Shown in pieces: positions 11,502 to 24,485 of a stretch of DNA of 64,000 nt; the stretch's first letter is position 1; each line of letters opens with the position of its first letter. The notes beneath the pieces were generated by a model, which saw only the letters and a list, made by a program, of their open reading frames with translations, was not told the DNA's origin and searched no databases. The stretch comes from Sabellastarte sp. h YS-2021 (Eukaryota > Annelida > Polychaeta > Sabellida > Sabellidae): positions 58,014,255 through 58,078,254 of the forward strand of contig OZ024933.1 of assembly GCA_964017235.1 (NCBI GenBank), given 5' to 3'. A program made the position numbers and the translations under genes.

Positions 11502-11966
11502 ACCCTTTCTCAGTAATTTGTTTTTATTTGCAGAGATGCTGATGTTTCATTCACATTCTTATTGCTGTCATATACAGTTCACACAAATGTCATTCCAATT
11601 AAATAGCCTACAAATGCATGAACATCATTAGTTTTATTTGTACTCGCTAAATACATGCAGAATTCAGTACTTGCATGAAAAGAACATCTAAAATAGTACT
11701 GATACAGATTGACAAGGTTTGAAATTAATTTGGAATTTGTAACAATATATTTTTGTATGAATAAAAATGTTTAAATTGAAATTTCTAACGCATATGACTG
11801 CTTTCACTTTTATAACTGCATGAATTTATATAGCAGTGTGTTCAAAAGAAATATGTGCACGAGTACATTGTGGTCTCATCTCCCATACAGAACACTCTTG
11901 TCTTTCTCACAACAAAAATATTGATCTATTTTGATGTCAAAGACCAGTCAGACAGCACTGTGTAAT

Positions 11967-12266
11967 GGCTGGGAGTTGTGGCGTGCTCCTGTAATCCAGT
12001 TACTTGGAAGCCTGAGTTGAAGGACATCTTGAGGGTAGGAGCTCTGCTGGTTACCTTCCTATGTTGATCAGGTGTCTGCACTAAGCTGTGCATCAATATG
12101 GTGGCCCTGGTGGAGACTTAGGTCACCAGGTTGTATAATGAGGGATGTACAGGCTCAGGGTGGAAACACAGCAGGCAGAAGTCTCCGTGTACAGCAGTAG
12201 TGAGATTGCACTTGTGAATAGGAGATATCTGGTAGCCTACTCAATACAGACGGACTCAACTCTTTT
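11967..12266 (+). pseudogene. 7SL-like copy 16
   Basis: Haplotype C/C/G/A/T/GG. Private GACTTAGGTC; its spacer has the CTGAGTAA allele shared with copy 20. Confidence 0.9.
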
Positions 12267-12731
12267 ACCCTTTCTGAGTAATTTGTTTTTATTTGCAGAG
12301 ATGCTGATGTTTCATTCACATTCTTATTGCTGTCATATACAGTTCACACAAATGTCATTCCAATTAAATAGCCTACAAATGCATGAACATCATTAGTTTT
12401 ATTTGTACTCGCTAAATACACGCAGAATTCAGTACTTGCATGAAAAGAACATCTAAAATAGTACTGATACAGATTGACAAGGTTTGAAATTAATTTGGAA
12501 TTTGTAACAATATATTTTTGTATGAATAAAAATGTTTAAATTGAAATTTCTAACACATATGACTGCTTTCACTTTTATAACTGCATGAATTTATATAGCA
12601 GTGTGTTCAAAAGAAATATGTGCACGAGTACATTGTGGTCTCATCTCCCATACAGAACACTCTTGTCTTTCTCACAACAAAAATATTGATCAATTTTGAT
12701 GTCAAAGACCAGTCAGACAGCACTGTCTAAT

Positions 12732-13031
12732 GGCTGGGAGTTGTGGCGTGCTCCTGTAATCCAGTTACTTGGAAGCCTGAGTTGAAGGACATCTTGAGGG
12801 TAGGAGCTCTGCTGGTTACCTTCCTATGTTGATCAGGTGTCTGCACTAAGCTGTGCATCAATATGGTGGCCCTGGTGGAGACTTGGGTCACCAGGTTGTA
12901 TAATGAGGGACGTACAGGCTCAGGGTGGAAACACAGCAGGCAGAAGTCTCCGTGTACAGCAGTAGTGAGATTGCACTTGTGAATAGGAGATATCTGGTAG
13001 CCTACTCAATACAGACGGACTCAACTCTTTT
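12732..13031 (+). pseudogene. 7SL-like copy 17
   Basis: Haplotype C/C/G/A/C/GG. Spacer carries the AAATATCC allele. Confidence 0.9.
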
Positions 13032-13496
13032 ACCCTTTCTCAGTAATTTGTTTTTATTTGCAGAGATGCTGATGTTTAATTCACATTCTTATTGCTGTCA
13101 TATACAGTTCACACAAATGTCATTCCAATTAAATATCCTACAAATGCATGAACATCATTAGTTTTATTTGTACTCGCTAAATACACGCAGAATTCAGTAC
13201 TTGCATGAAAAGAACATCTAAAATAGTACTGATACAGATTGACAAGGTTTGAAATTAATTTGGAATTTGTAACAATATATTTTTGTATGAATAAAAATGT
13301 TTAAATTGAAATTTCTAACACATATGACTGCTTTCACTTTTATAACTGCATGAATTTATATAGCAGTGTGTTCAAAAGAAATATGTGCACGAGTACATTG
13401 TGGTCTCATCTCCCATACAGAACACTCTTGTCTTTCTCACAACAAAAATATTGATCTATTTTGATGTCAAAGACCAGTCAGACAGCACTGTCTAAT

Positions 13497-13796
13497 GGCT
13501 GGGAGTTGTGGCGTGCTCCTGTAATCCAGTTACTTGGAAGCCTGAGTTGAAGGACATCTTGAGGGTAGGAGCTCTGCTGGTTACCTTCCTATGTTGATCA
13601 GGTGTCTGCACTAAGCTGTGCATCAATATGGTGGCCCTGGTGGAGACTTGGGTCACCAGGTTGTATAATGAGGGACGTACAGGCTCAGGGTGGAAACACA
13701 GCAGGCAGAAGTCTCCGTGTACAGCAGTAGTGAGATTGCACTTGTGAATAGGAGATATCTGGTAGCCTACTCAATACAGACGGACTCAACTCTTTT
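13497..13796 (+). pseudogene. 7SL-like copy 18
   Basis: Haplotype C/C/G/A/C/GG. Spacer carries ACATAAG and CATTGTC. Confidence 0.9.
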
Positions 13797-14261
13797 ACCC
13801 TTTCTCAGTAATTTGTTTTTATTTGCAGAGATGCTGATGTTTCATTCACATTCTTATTGCTGTCATATACAGTTCACACAAATGTCATTCCAATTAAATA
13901 GCCTACAAATGCATGAACATCATTAGTTTTATTTGTACTCGCTAAATACACGCAGAATTCAGTACTTGCATGAAAAGAACATCTAAAATAGTACTGATAC
14001 AGATTGACAAGGTTTGAAATTAATTTGGAATTTGTAACAATATATTTTTGTATGAATAAAAATGTTTAAATTGAAATTTCTAACACATAAGACTGCTTTC
14101 ACTTTTATAACTGCATGAATTTATATAGCAGTGTGTTCAAAAGAAATATGTGCACGAGTACATTGTGGTCTCATCTCCCATACAGAACACTCTTGTCTTT
14201 CTCACAACAAAAATATTGATCAATTTTGATGTCAAAGACCAGTCAGACAGCATTGTCTAAT

Positions 14262-14561
14262 GGCTGGGAGTTGTGGCGTGCTCCTGTAATCCAGTTACTT
14301 GGAAGCCTGAGTTGAAGGACATCTTGAGGGTAGGAGCTCTGCTGGTTACCTTCCTATGTTGATCAGGTGTCTGCACTAAGCTGTGCATCAATATGGTGGC
14401 CCTGGTGGAGACTTGGGTCACCAGGTTGTATAATGAGGGACGTACAGGCTCAGGGTGGAAACACAGCAGGCAGAAGTCTCCGTGTACAGCAGTAGTGAGA
14501 TTGCACTTGTGAATAGGAGATATCTGGTAGCCTACTCAATACAGACAGACTCAACTCTTTT
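14262..14561 (+). pseudogene. 7SL-like copy 19
   Basis: Haplotype C/C/G/A/C/GG with CAGACAGAC at its 3' end, shared with copy 24 at a 3824-bp (five-unit) offset. Its spacer lacks one T, giving A7 and removing AATAAA. Confidence 0.9.
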
Positions 14562-15025
14562 ACCCTTTCTCAGTAATTTGTTTTTATTTGCAGAGATGCT
14601 GATGTTTAATTCACATTCTTATTGCTGTCATATACAGTTCACACAAATGTCATTCCAATTAAATAGCCTACAAATGCATGAACATCATTAGTTTTATTTG
14701 TACTCGCTAAATACACGCAGAATTCAGTACTTGCATGAAAAGAACATCTAAAATAGTACTGATACAGATTGACAAGGTTTGAAATTAATTTGGAATTTGT
14801 AACAATATATTTTTGTATGAAAAAAATGTTTAAATTGAAATTTCTAACACATATGACTGCTTTCACTTTTATAACTGCATGAATTTATATAGCAGTGTGT
14901 TCAAAAGAAATATGTGCACGAGTACATTGTGGTCTCATCTCCCATACAGAACACTCTTGTCTTTCTCACAACAAAAATATTGATCAATTTTGATGTCAAA
15001 GACCAGTCAGACAGCACTGTCTAAT

Positions 15026-15325
15026 GGCTGGGAGTTGTGGCGTGCTCCTGTAATCCAGTTACTTGGAAGCCTGAGTTGAAGGACATCTTGAGGGTAGGAG
15101 CTCTGCTGGTTACCTTCCTATGTTGATCAGGTGTCTGCACTAAGCTGTGCATCAATATGGTGGCCCTGGTGGAGACTTGGGTCACCAGGTTGTATAATGA
15201 GGGACGTACAGGCTCAGGGTGGAAACACAGCAGGCAGAAGTCTCCGTGTACAGCAGTAGTGAGATTGCACTTGTGAATAGGAGATATCTGGTAGCCTACT
15301 CAATACAGACGGACTCAACTCTTTT
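15026..15325 (+). pseudogene. 7SL-like copy 20
   Basis: Haplotype C/C/G/A/C/GG. Spacer has the CTGAGTAA allele. Confidence 0.9.
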
Positions 15326-15790
15326 ACCCTTTCTGAGTAATTTGTTTTTATTTGCAGAGATGCTGATGTTTCATTCACATTCTTATTGCTGTCATATACA
15401 GTTCACACAAATGTCATTCCAATTAAATAGCCTACAAATGCATGAACATCATTAGTTTTATTTGTACTCGCTAAATACACGCAGAATTCAGTACTTGCAT
15501 GAAAAGAACATCTAAAATAGTACTGATACAGATTGACAAGGTTTGAAATTAATTTGGAATTTGTAACAATATATTTTTGTATGAATAAAAATGTTTAAAT
15601 TGAAATTTCTAACACATATGACTGCTTTCACTTTTATAACTGCATGAATTTATATAGCAGTGTGTTCAAAAGAAATATGTGCACGAGTACATTGTGGTCT
15701 CATCTCCCATACAGAACACTCTTGTCTTTCTCACAACAAAAATATTGATCAATTTTGATGTCAAAGACCAGTCAGACAGCACTGTCTAAT

Positions 15791-16090
15791 GGCTGGGAGT
15801 TGTGGCGTGCTCCTGTAATCCAGTTACTTGGAAGCCTGAGTTGAAGGACATCTTGAGGGTAGGAGCTCTGCTGGTTACCTTCCTATGTTGATCAGGTGTC
15901 TGCACTAAGCTGTGCATCAATATGGTGGCCCTGGTGGAGACTTGGGTCACCAGGTTGTATAATGAGGGACGTACAGGCTCAGGGTGGAAACACAGCAGGC
16001 AGAAGTCTCCGTGTACAGCAGTAGTGAGATTGCACTTGTGAATAGGAGATATCTGGTAGCCTACTCAATACAGACGGACTCAACTCTTTT
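15791..16090 (+). pseudogene. 7SL-like copy 21
   Basis: Haplotype C/C/G/A/C/GG; counterpart of copy 17. Confidence 0.9.
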
Positions 16091-16555
16091 ACCCTTTCTC
16101 AGTAATTTGTTTTTATTTGCAGAGATGCTGATGTTTAATTCACATTCTTATTGCTGTCATATACAGTTCACACAAATGTCATTCCAATTAAATATCCTAC
16201 AAATGCATGAACATCATTAGTTTTATTTGTACTCGCTAAATACACGCAGAATTCAGTACTTGCATGAAAAGAACATCTAAAATAGTACTGATACAGATTG
16301 ACAAGGTTTGAAATTAATTTGGAATTTGTAACAATATATTTTTGTATGAATAAAAATGTTTAAATTGAAATTTCTAACACATATGACTGCTTTCACTTTT
16401 ATAACTGCATGAATTTATATAGCAGTGTGTTCAAAAGAAATATGTGCACGAGTACATTGTGGTCTCATCTCCCATACAGAACACTCTTGTCTTTCTCACA
16501 ACAAAAATATTGATCTATTTTGATGTCAAAGACCAGTCAGACAGCACTGTCTAAT

Positions 16556-16855
16556 GGCTGGGAGTTGTGGCGTGCTCCTGTAATCCAGTTACTTGGAAGC
16601 CTGAGTTGAAGGACATCTTGAGGGTAGGAGCTCTGCTGGTTACCTTCCTATGTTGATCAGGTGTCTGCACTAAGCTGTGCATCAATATGGTGGCCCTGGT
16701 GGAGACTTGGGTCACCAGGTTGTATAATGAGGGACGTACAGGCTCAGGGTGGAAACACAGCAGGCAGAAGTCTCCGTGTACAGCAGTAGTGAGATTGCAC
16801 TTGTGAATAGGAGATATCTGGTAGCCTACTCAATACAGACGGACTCAACTCTTTT
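16556..16855 (+). pseudogene. 7SL-like copy 22
   Basis: Haplotype C/C/G/A/C/GG; counterpart of copy 18. Its spacer has a private AAGAACAGTC. Confidence 0.9.
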
Positions 16856-17320
16856 ACCCTTTCTCAGTAATTTGTTTTTATTTGCAGAGATGCTGATGTT
16901 TCATTCACATTCTTATTGCTGTCATATACAGTTCACACAAATGTCATTCCAATTAAATAGCCTACAAATGCATGAACATCATTAGTTTTATTTGTACTCG
17001 CTAAATACACGCAGAATTCAGTACTTGCATGAAAAGAACATCTAAAATAGTACTGATACAGATTGACAAGGTTTGAAATTAATTTGGAATTTGTAACAAT
17101 ATATTTTTGTATGAATAAAAATGTTTAAATTGAAATTTCTAACACATAAGACTGCTTTCACTTTTATAACTGCATGAATTTATATAGCAGTGTGTTCAAA
17201 AGAAATATGTGCACGAGTACATTGTGGTCTCATCTCCCATACAGAACACTCTTGTCTTTCTCACAACAAAAATATTGATCAATTTTGATGTCAAAGAACA
17301 GTCAGACAGCATTGTCTAAT

Positions 17321-17620
17321 GGCTGGGAGTTGTGGCGTGCTCCTGTAATCCAGTTACTTGGAAGCCTGAGTTGAAGGACATCTTGAGGGTAGGAGCTCTG
17401 CTGGTTACCTTCCTATGTTGATCAGGTGTCTGCACTAAGCTGTGCATCAATATGGTGGCCCTGGTGGAGACTTGGGTCACCAGGTTGTATAATGAGGGAC
17501 GTACAGGCTCAGGGTGGAAACACAGCAGGCAGAAGTCTCCGTGTACAGCAGTAGTGAGATTGCACTTGTGAATAGGAGATATCTGGTAGCCTACTCAATA
17601 CAGACGGACTCAACTCTTTT
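17321..17620 (+). pseudogene. 7SL-like copy 23
   Basis: Haplotype C/C/G/A/C/GG. Spacer begins with a private CCTTTTTCAG. Confidence 0.9.
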
Positions 17621-18085
17621 ACCCTTTTTCAGTAATTTGTTTTTATTTGCAGAGATGCTGATGTTTCATTCACATTCTTATTGCTGTCATATACAGTTCA
17701 CACAAATGTCATTCCAATTAAATAGCCTACAAATGCATGAACATCATTAGTTTTATTTGTACTCGCTAAATACACGCAGAATTCAGTACTTGCATGAAAA
17801 GAACATCTAAAATAGTACTGATACAGATTGACAAGGTTTGAAATTAATTTGGAATTTGTAACAATATATTTTTGTATGAATAAAAATGTTTAAATTGAAA
17901 TTTCTAACACATATGACTGCTTTCACTTTTATAACTGCATGAATTTATATAGCAGTGTGTTCAAAAGAAATATGTGCACGAGTACATTGTGGTCTCATCT
18001 CCCATACAGAACACTCTTGTCTTTCTCACAACAAAAATATTGATCTATTTTGATGTCAAAGACCAGTCAGACAGCACTGTGTAAT

Positions 18086-18385
18086 GGCTGGGAGTTGTGG
18101 CGTGCTCCTGTAATCCAGTTACTTGGAAGCCTGAGTTGAAGGACATCTTGAGGGTAGGAGCTCTGCTGGTTACCTTCCTATGTTGATCAGGTGTCTGCAC
18201 TAAGCTGTGCATCAATATGGTGGCCCTGGTGGAGACTTGGGTCACCAGGTTGTATAATGAGGGACGTACAGGCTCAGGGTGGAAACACAGCAGGCAGAAG
18301 TCTCCGTGTACAGCAGTAGTGAGATTGCACTTGTGAATAGGAGATATCTGGTAGCCTACTCAATACAGACAGACTCAACTCTTTT
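18086..18385 (+). pseudogene. 7SL-like copy 24
   Basis: Haplotype C/C/G/A/C/GG with CAGACAGAC. Followed by an A7 spacer (18644-18650). Confidence 0.9.
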
Positions 18386-18849
18386 ACCCTTTCTCAGTAA
18401 TTTGTTTTTATTTGCAGAGATGCTGATGTTTAATTCACATTCTTATTGCTGTCATATACAGTTCACACAAATGTCATTCCAATTAAATAGCCTACAAATG
18501 CATGAACATCATTAGTTTTATTTGTACTCGCTAAATACACGCAGAATTCAGTACTTGCATGAAAAGAACATCTAAAATAGTACTGATACAGATTGACAAG
18601 GTTTGAAATTAATTTGGAATTTGTAACAATATATTTTTGTATGAAAAAAATGTTTAAATTGAAATTTCTAACACATATGACTGCTTTCACTTTTATAACT
18701 GCATGAATTTATATAGCAGTGTGTTCAAAAGAAATATGTGCACGAGTACATTGTGGTCTCATCTCCCATACAGAACACTCTTGTCTTTCTCACAACAAAA
18801 ATATTGATCAATTTTGATGTCAAAGACCAGTCAGACAGCACTGTCTAAT

Positions 18850-19149
18850 GGCTGGGAGTTGTGGCGTGCTCCTGTAATCCAGTTACTTGGAAGCCTGAGT
18901 TGAAGGACATCTTGAGGGTAGGAGCTCTGCTGGTTACCTTCCTATGTTGATCAGGTGTCTGCACTAAGCTGTGCATCAATATGGTGGCCCTGGTGGAGAC
19001 TTGGGTCACCAGGTTGTATAATGAGGGACGTACAGGCTCAGGGTGGAAACACAGCAGGCAGAAGTCTCCGTGTACAGCAGTAGTGAGATTGCACTTGTGA
19101 ATAGGAGATATCTGGTAGCCTACTCAATACAGACGGACTCAACTCTTTT
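18850..19149 (+). pseudogene. 7SL-like copy 25
   Basis: Haplotype C/C/G/A/C/GG. Followed by an A7 spacer. Confidence 0.9.
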
Positions 19150-19613
19150 ACCCTTTCTCAGTAATTTGTTTTTATTTGCAGAGATGCTGATGTTTCATTC
19201 ACATTCTTATTGCTGTCATATACAGTTCACACAAATGTCATTCCAATTAAATAGCCTACAAATGCATGAACATCATTAGTTTTATTTGTACTCGCTAAAT
19301 ACACGCAGAATTCAGTACTTGCATGAAAAGAACATCTAAAATAGTACTTATACAGATTGACAAGGTTTGAAATTAATTTGGAATTTGTAACAATATATTT
19401 TTGTATGAAAAAAATGTTTAAATTGAAATTTCTAACACATATGACTGCTTTCACTTTTATAACTGCATGAATTTATATAGCAGTGTGTTCAAAAGAAATA
19501 TGTGCACGAGTACATTGTGGTCTCATCTCCCATACAGAACACTCTTGTCTTTCTCACAACAAAAATATTGATCAATTTTGATGTCAAAGACCAGTCAGAC
19601 AGCACTGTCTAAT

Positions 19614-19913
19614 GGCTGGGAGTTGTGGCGTGCTCCTGTAATCCAGTTACTTGGAAGCCTGAGTTGAAGGACATCTTGAGGGTAGGAGCTCTGCTGGTTA
19701 CCTTCCTATGTTGATCAGGTGTCTGCACTAAGCTGTGCATCAATATGGTGGCCCTGGTGGAGACTTGGGTCACCAGGTTGTATAATGAGGGACGTACAGG
19801 CTCAGGGTGGAAACACAGCAGGCAGAAGTCTCCGTGTACAGCAGTAGTGAGATTGCACTTGTGAATAGGAGATATCTGGTAGCCTACTCAATACAGACGG
19901 ACTCAACTCTTTT
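19614..19913 (+). pseudogene. 7SL-like copy 26
   Basis: Haplotype C/C/G/A/C/GG. Spacer has ACACACAG, a CpG-to-CpA change. Confidence 0.9.
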
Positions 19914-20378
19914 ACCCTTTCTCAGTAATTTGTTTTTATTTGCAGAGATGCTGATGTTTCATTCACATTCTTATTGCTGTCATATACAGTTCACACAAAT
20001 GTCATTCCAATTAAATAGCCTACAAATGCATGAACATCATTAGTTTTATTTGTACTCGCTAAATACACACAGAATTCAGTACTTGCATGAAAAGAACATC
20101 TAAAATAGTACTGATACAGATTGACAAGGTTTGAAATTAATTTGGAATTTGTAACAATATATTTTTGTATGAATAAAAATGTTTAAATTGAAATTTCTAA
20201 CACATATGACTGCTTTCACTTTTATAACTGCATGAATTTATATAGCAGTGTGTTCAAAAGAAATATGTGCACGAGTACATTGTGGTCTCATCTCCCATAC
20301 AGAACACTCTTGTCTTTCTCACAACAAAAATATTGATCAATTTTGATGTCAAAGACCAGTCAGACAGCACTGTCTAAT

Positions 20379-20678
20379 GGCTGGGAGTTGTGGCGTGCTC
20401 CTGTAATCCAGTTACTTGGAAGCCTGAGTTGAAGGACATCTTGAGGGTAGGAGCTCTGCTGGTTACCTTCCTATGTTGATCAGGTGTCTGCACTAAGCTG
20501 TGCATCAATATGGTGGCCCTGGTGGAGACTTGGGTCACCAGGTTGTATAATGAGGGACGTACAGGCTCAGGGTGGAAACACAGCAGGCAGAAGTCTCCGT
20601 GTACAGCAGTAGTGAGATTGCACTTGTGAATAGGAGATATCTGGTAGCCTACTCAATACAGACGGACTCAACTCTTTT
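20379..20678 (+). pseudogene. 7SL-like copy 27
   Basis: Haplotype C/C/G/A/C/GG. Spacer carries CATATAGAAC, shared with copy 35. Confidence 0.9.
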
Positions 20679-21143
20679 ACCCTTTCTCAGTAATTTGTTT
20701 TTATTTGCAGAGATGCTGATGTTTCATTCACATTCTTATTGCTGTCATATACAGTTCACACAAATGTCATTCCAATTAAATAGCCTACAAATGCATGAAC
20801 ATCATTAGTTTTATTTGTACTCGCTAAATACACGCAGAATTCAGTACTTGCATGAAAAGAACATCTAAAATAGTACTGATACAGATTGACAAGGTTTGAA
20901 ATTAATTTGGAATTTGTAACAATATATTTTTGTATGAATAAAAATGTTTAAATTGAAATTTCTAACACATATGACTGCTTTCACTTTTATAACTGCATGA
21001 ATTTATACAGCAGTGTGTTCAAAAGAAATATGTGCACGAGTACATTGTGGTCTCATCTCCCATATAGAACACTCTTGTCTTTCTCACAACAAAAATATTG
21101 ATCTATTTTGATGTCAAAGACCAGTCAGACAGCACTGTCTAAT

Positions 21144-21443
21144 GGCTGGGAGTTGTGGCGTGCTCCTGTAATCCAGTTACTTGGAAGCCTGAGTTGAAGG
21201 ACATCTTGAGGGTAGGAGCTCTGCTGGTTACCTTCCTATGTTGATCAGGTGTCTGCACTAAGCTGTGCATCAATATGGTGGCCCTGGTGGAGACTTGGGT
21301 CACCAGGTTGTATAATGAGGGAGGTACAGGCTCAGGGTGGAAACACAGCAGGCAGAAGTCTCCGTGTACAGCAGTAGTGAGATTGCACTTGTGAATAGGA
21401 GATATCTGGTAGCCTACTCAATACAGACGGACTCAACTCTTTT
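21144..21443 (+). pseudogene. 7SL-like copy 28
   Basis: Haplotype C/C/G/A/G/GG. Spacer carries AAATATCC, shared with copy 36. Confidence 0.9.
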
Positions 21444-21908
21444 ACCCTTTCTCAGTAATTTGTTTTTATTTGCAGAGATGCTGATGTTTAATTCACATTC
21501 TTATTGCTGTCATATACAGTTCACACAAATGTCATTCCAATTAAATATCCTACAAATGCATGAACATCATTAGTTTTATTTGTACTCGCTAAATACACGC
21601 AGAATTCAGTACTTGCATGAAAAGAACATCTAAAATAGTACTGATACAGATTGACAAGGTTTGAAATTAATTTGGAATTTGTAACAATATATTTTTGTAT
21701 GAATAAAAATGTTTAAATTGAAATTTCTAACACATATGACTGCTTTCACTTTTATAACTGCATGAATTTATATAGCAGTGTGTTCAAAAGAAATATGTGC
21801 ACGAGTACATTGTGGTCTCATCTCCCATACAGAACACTCTTGTCTTTCTCACAACAAAAATATTGATCTATTTTGATGTCAAAGACCAGTCAGACAGCAC
21901 TGTCTAAT

Positions 21909-22208
21909 GGCTGGGAGTTGTGGCATGCTCCTGTAATCCAGTTACTTGGAAGCCTGAGTTGAAGGACATCTTGAGGGTAGGAGCTCTGCTGGTTACCTTC
22001 CTATGTTGATCAGGTGTCTGCACTAAGCTGTCCATCAATATGGTGGTCCTGGTGGAGACTTGGGTCACCAGATTGTATAATGAGGGACGTACAGGCTCAG
22101 ATTGGAAACACAGCAGGCAGAAGTCTCCGTGTACAGCAGTAGTGAGATTGCACTTGTGAATAGGAGATATCTGGTAGCCTACTCAATACAGACGGACTCA
22201 ACTCTTTT
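21909..22208 (+). pseudogene. 7SL-like copy 29 (A/B mosaic)
   Basis: Haplotype C/T/A/A/C/AT with GGCATGCTCC and GTCCATC in the S-domain core. GTCCATC recurs only in copy 40, 8395 bp away. Block-duplication breakpoint lies inside this copy. Confidence 0.9.
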
Positions 22209-22657
22209 ACCCTTTCTCAGTAATTTGTTTTTATTTGCAGAGATGCTGATGTTTAATTCACATTCTTATTGCTGTCATATACAGTTCACACAAATGTCAT
22301 TCCAATTAAATAGCCTACAAATGCATGAACATCATTAGTTTTATTTGTACTCGCTAAATACACGCAGAATTCAGTACTTGCATGAAAAGAACATCTAAAA
22401 TAGTACTGATACAGATTGACAAGGTTTGAAATTAATTTGGAATTTGTATGAATAAAAATGTTTAAATTGAAATTTCTAACACATATGACTGCTTTCACTT
22501 TTATAACTGCATGAATTTATATAGCAGTGTGTTCAAAAGAAATATGTGCATGAGTACATTGTGGTCTCATCTCCCATACAGAACACTCTTGTCTTTCTCA
22601 CAACAAAAATATTGATCTATTTTGATGTCAAAGACCAGTCAGACAGCACTGTCTAAT
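22209..22657 (+). repeat. Spacer with 16-bp deletion (449 bp)
   Basis: One of two TTTGTA direct repeats and the tract between them are missing, consistent with replication slippage. The 30604-31052 spacer has the same deletion. Confidence 0.9.
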
Positions 22658-22957
22658 GGCTGGGAGTTGTGGCGTGCTCCTGTAATCCAGTTACTTGGAA
22701 GCCTGAGTTGAAGGACATCTTGAGGGTAGGAGCTCTGCTGGTTACCTTCCTATGTTGATCAGGTGTCTGCACTAAGCTGTGCATCAATATGGTGGCCCTG
22801 GTGGAGACTTGTGCCACCAGGTTGTATAATGAGGGACGTACAGGCTCAGGGTGGAAACACAGCAGGCAGAAGTCTCCGTGTACAGCAGTAGTGAGATTGC
22901 ACTTGTGAATAGGAGATATCTGGTAGCCTACTCAATACAGACAGACTCAACTCTTTT
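22658..22957 (+). pseudogene. 7SL-like copy 30
   Basis: Haplotype C/C/G/A/C/GG with GTGCCACC instead of GGGTCACC, and CAGACAGAC. Confidence 0.9.
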
Positions 22958-23420
22958 ACCCTTTCTCAGTAATTTGTTTTTATTTGCAGAGATGCTGATG
23001 TTTAATTCACATTCTTATTGCTGTCATATACAGTTCACACAAATGTCATTCCAATTAAATAGCCTACAAATGCATGAACATCATTAGTTTTATTTGTACT
23101 CGCTAAATACACGCAGAATTCAGTACTTGCATGAAAAGAACATCTAAAATAGTACTGATACAGATTGACAAGGTTTGAAATTAATTTGGAATTTGTAGCA
23201 ATATATCTTTGTATGAATAAAAATGTTTAAATTGAAATTTCTAACACATATGACTGCTTTCACTTTTATAACTGCATGAATTTATATAGCAGTGTGTTCA
23301 AAAGAAATATGTGCATGAGTACATTGTGGTCTCATCTACCATACAGAACACTTGTCTTTCTCACAACAAAAATATTGATCTATTTTGATGTCAAAGACCA
23401 GTCAGACAGCACTGTCTAAT
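22958..23420 (+). repeat. Spacer with 2-bp deletion (463 bp)
   Basis: CACTCTTG is reduced to CACTTG near 23350, and CATCTACC replaces CATCTCCC. Also has the GTAGCAATATATC form. The 2-bp deletion is unique in the window. Confidence 0.9.
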
Positions 23421-23720
23421 GGCTGGGAGTTGTGGCGTGCTCCTGTAATCCAGTTACTTGGAAGCCTGAGTTGAAGGACATCTTGAGGGTAGGAGCTCTG
23501 ATGGTTACCTTCCTATGTTGATCAGGTGTCTGCACTAAGCTGTGCATCAATATGGTGGCCCTGGTGGAGACTTGGGTCACCAGGTTGTATAATGAGGGAC
23601 GTACAGGCTCAGGGTGGAAACACAGCAGGCAGAAGTCTCCGTGTACAGCAGTAGTGAGATTGCACTTGTGAATAGGAGATATCTGGTAGCCTATCCAATA
23701 CAGATGGACTCAACTCTTTT
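23421..23720 (+). pseudogene. 7SL-like copy 31
   Basis: Haplotype A/C/G/A/C/GG: position 81 is a private A (CTGATGGTT). The 3' end is unusual, with CCTATCCAATACAGATGG. Confidence 0.9.
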
Positions 23721-24185
23721 ACCCTTTCTCAGTAATTTGTTTTTATTTGCAGAAATGCTGATGTTTAATTCACATTCTTATTGCTGTCATATACAGTTCA
23801 CACAAATGTCATTCCAATTAAATAGCCTACAAATGCATGAACATCATTAGTTTTATTTGTACTCGCTAAATACACGCAGAATTCAGTACTTGCATGAAAA
23901 GAACATCTAAAATAGTACTGATACAGATTGACAAGGTTTGAAATTAATTTGGAATTTGTAACAATATATTTTTGTATGAATAAAAATGTTTAAATTGAAA
24001 TTTCTAACACATATGACTGCTTTCACTTTTATAACTGCATGAATTTATATAGCAGTGTGTTCAAAAGAAATATGTGCACGAGTACATTGTGGTCTCATCT
24101 CCCATACAGAACACTCTTGTCTTTCTCACAACAAAAATATTGATCTATTTTGATGTCAAAGACCAGTCAGACAGCACTGTCTAAT

Positions 24186-24485
24186 GGCTGGGAGTTGTGG
24201 CGTGCTCCTGTAATCCAGTTACTTGGAAGCCTGAGTTGAAGGACATCTTGAGGGTAGGAGATCTGCTGGATACCTTCCTATGTTGATCAGGTGTCTGCAC
24301 TAAGCTGTGCATCAATATGGTGGCCCTGGTGGAGACTTGGGTCACCAGGTTGTATAATGAGGGACGTACAGGCTCAGGTTGGAAACACAGCAGGCAGAAG
24401 TCTCCGTGTACAGCAGTAGTGAGATTGCACTTGTGAATAGGAGATATCTGGTAGCCTACTCAATACAGACGGACTCAACTCTTTT
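24186..24485 (+). pseudogene. 7SL-like copy 32
   Basis: Haplotype C/C/G/A/C/GT. AGATCTGCTGGATACC replaces the usual SacI-site stretch. Followed by an A7 spacer. Confidence 0.9.

Larger units (their letters stand above)
5847..11966 (+). repeat. Tetramer higher-order repeat 1 (copies 8-11 and 12-15)
   Basis: Two 3060-bp blocks share marker alleles in register: T at position 180 (copies 8 and 12), CTTTGACTT at 7215 and 10275, CAGGTTGG (copies 11 and 15), and ACATGCAG near 8595 and 11655. A few later differences exist, such as copy 10 versus copy 14 at position 180. Confidence 0.85.
12276..17312 (+). repeat. Tetramer higher-order repeat 2 (units 16-18 and 20-22)
   Basis: Rare alleles recur with a 3059-bp offset: CTGAGTAA at 12276 and 15335, AAATATCC at 13136 and 16195, ACATAAG at 14090 and 17149, and CATTGTC at 14253 and 17312. 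The offset is four units less the 1-bp deletion after copy 19. Confidence 0.85.

Noticed and set aside
14639..14866. A 60-75 codon minus-strand frame in the spacer of some units
   Set aside because: It opens only in units with spacer deletions (1, 16 or 46 bp), which shift the frame. The pattern is that of a chance ORF.
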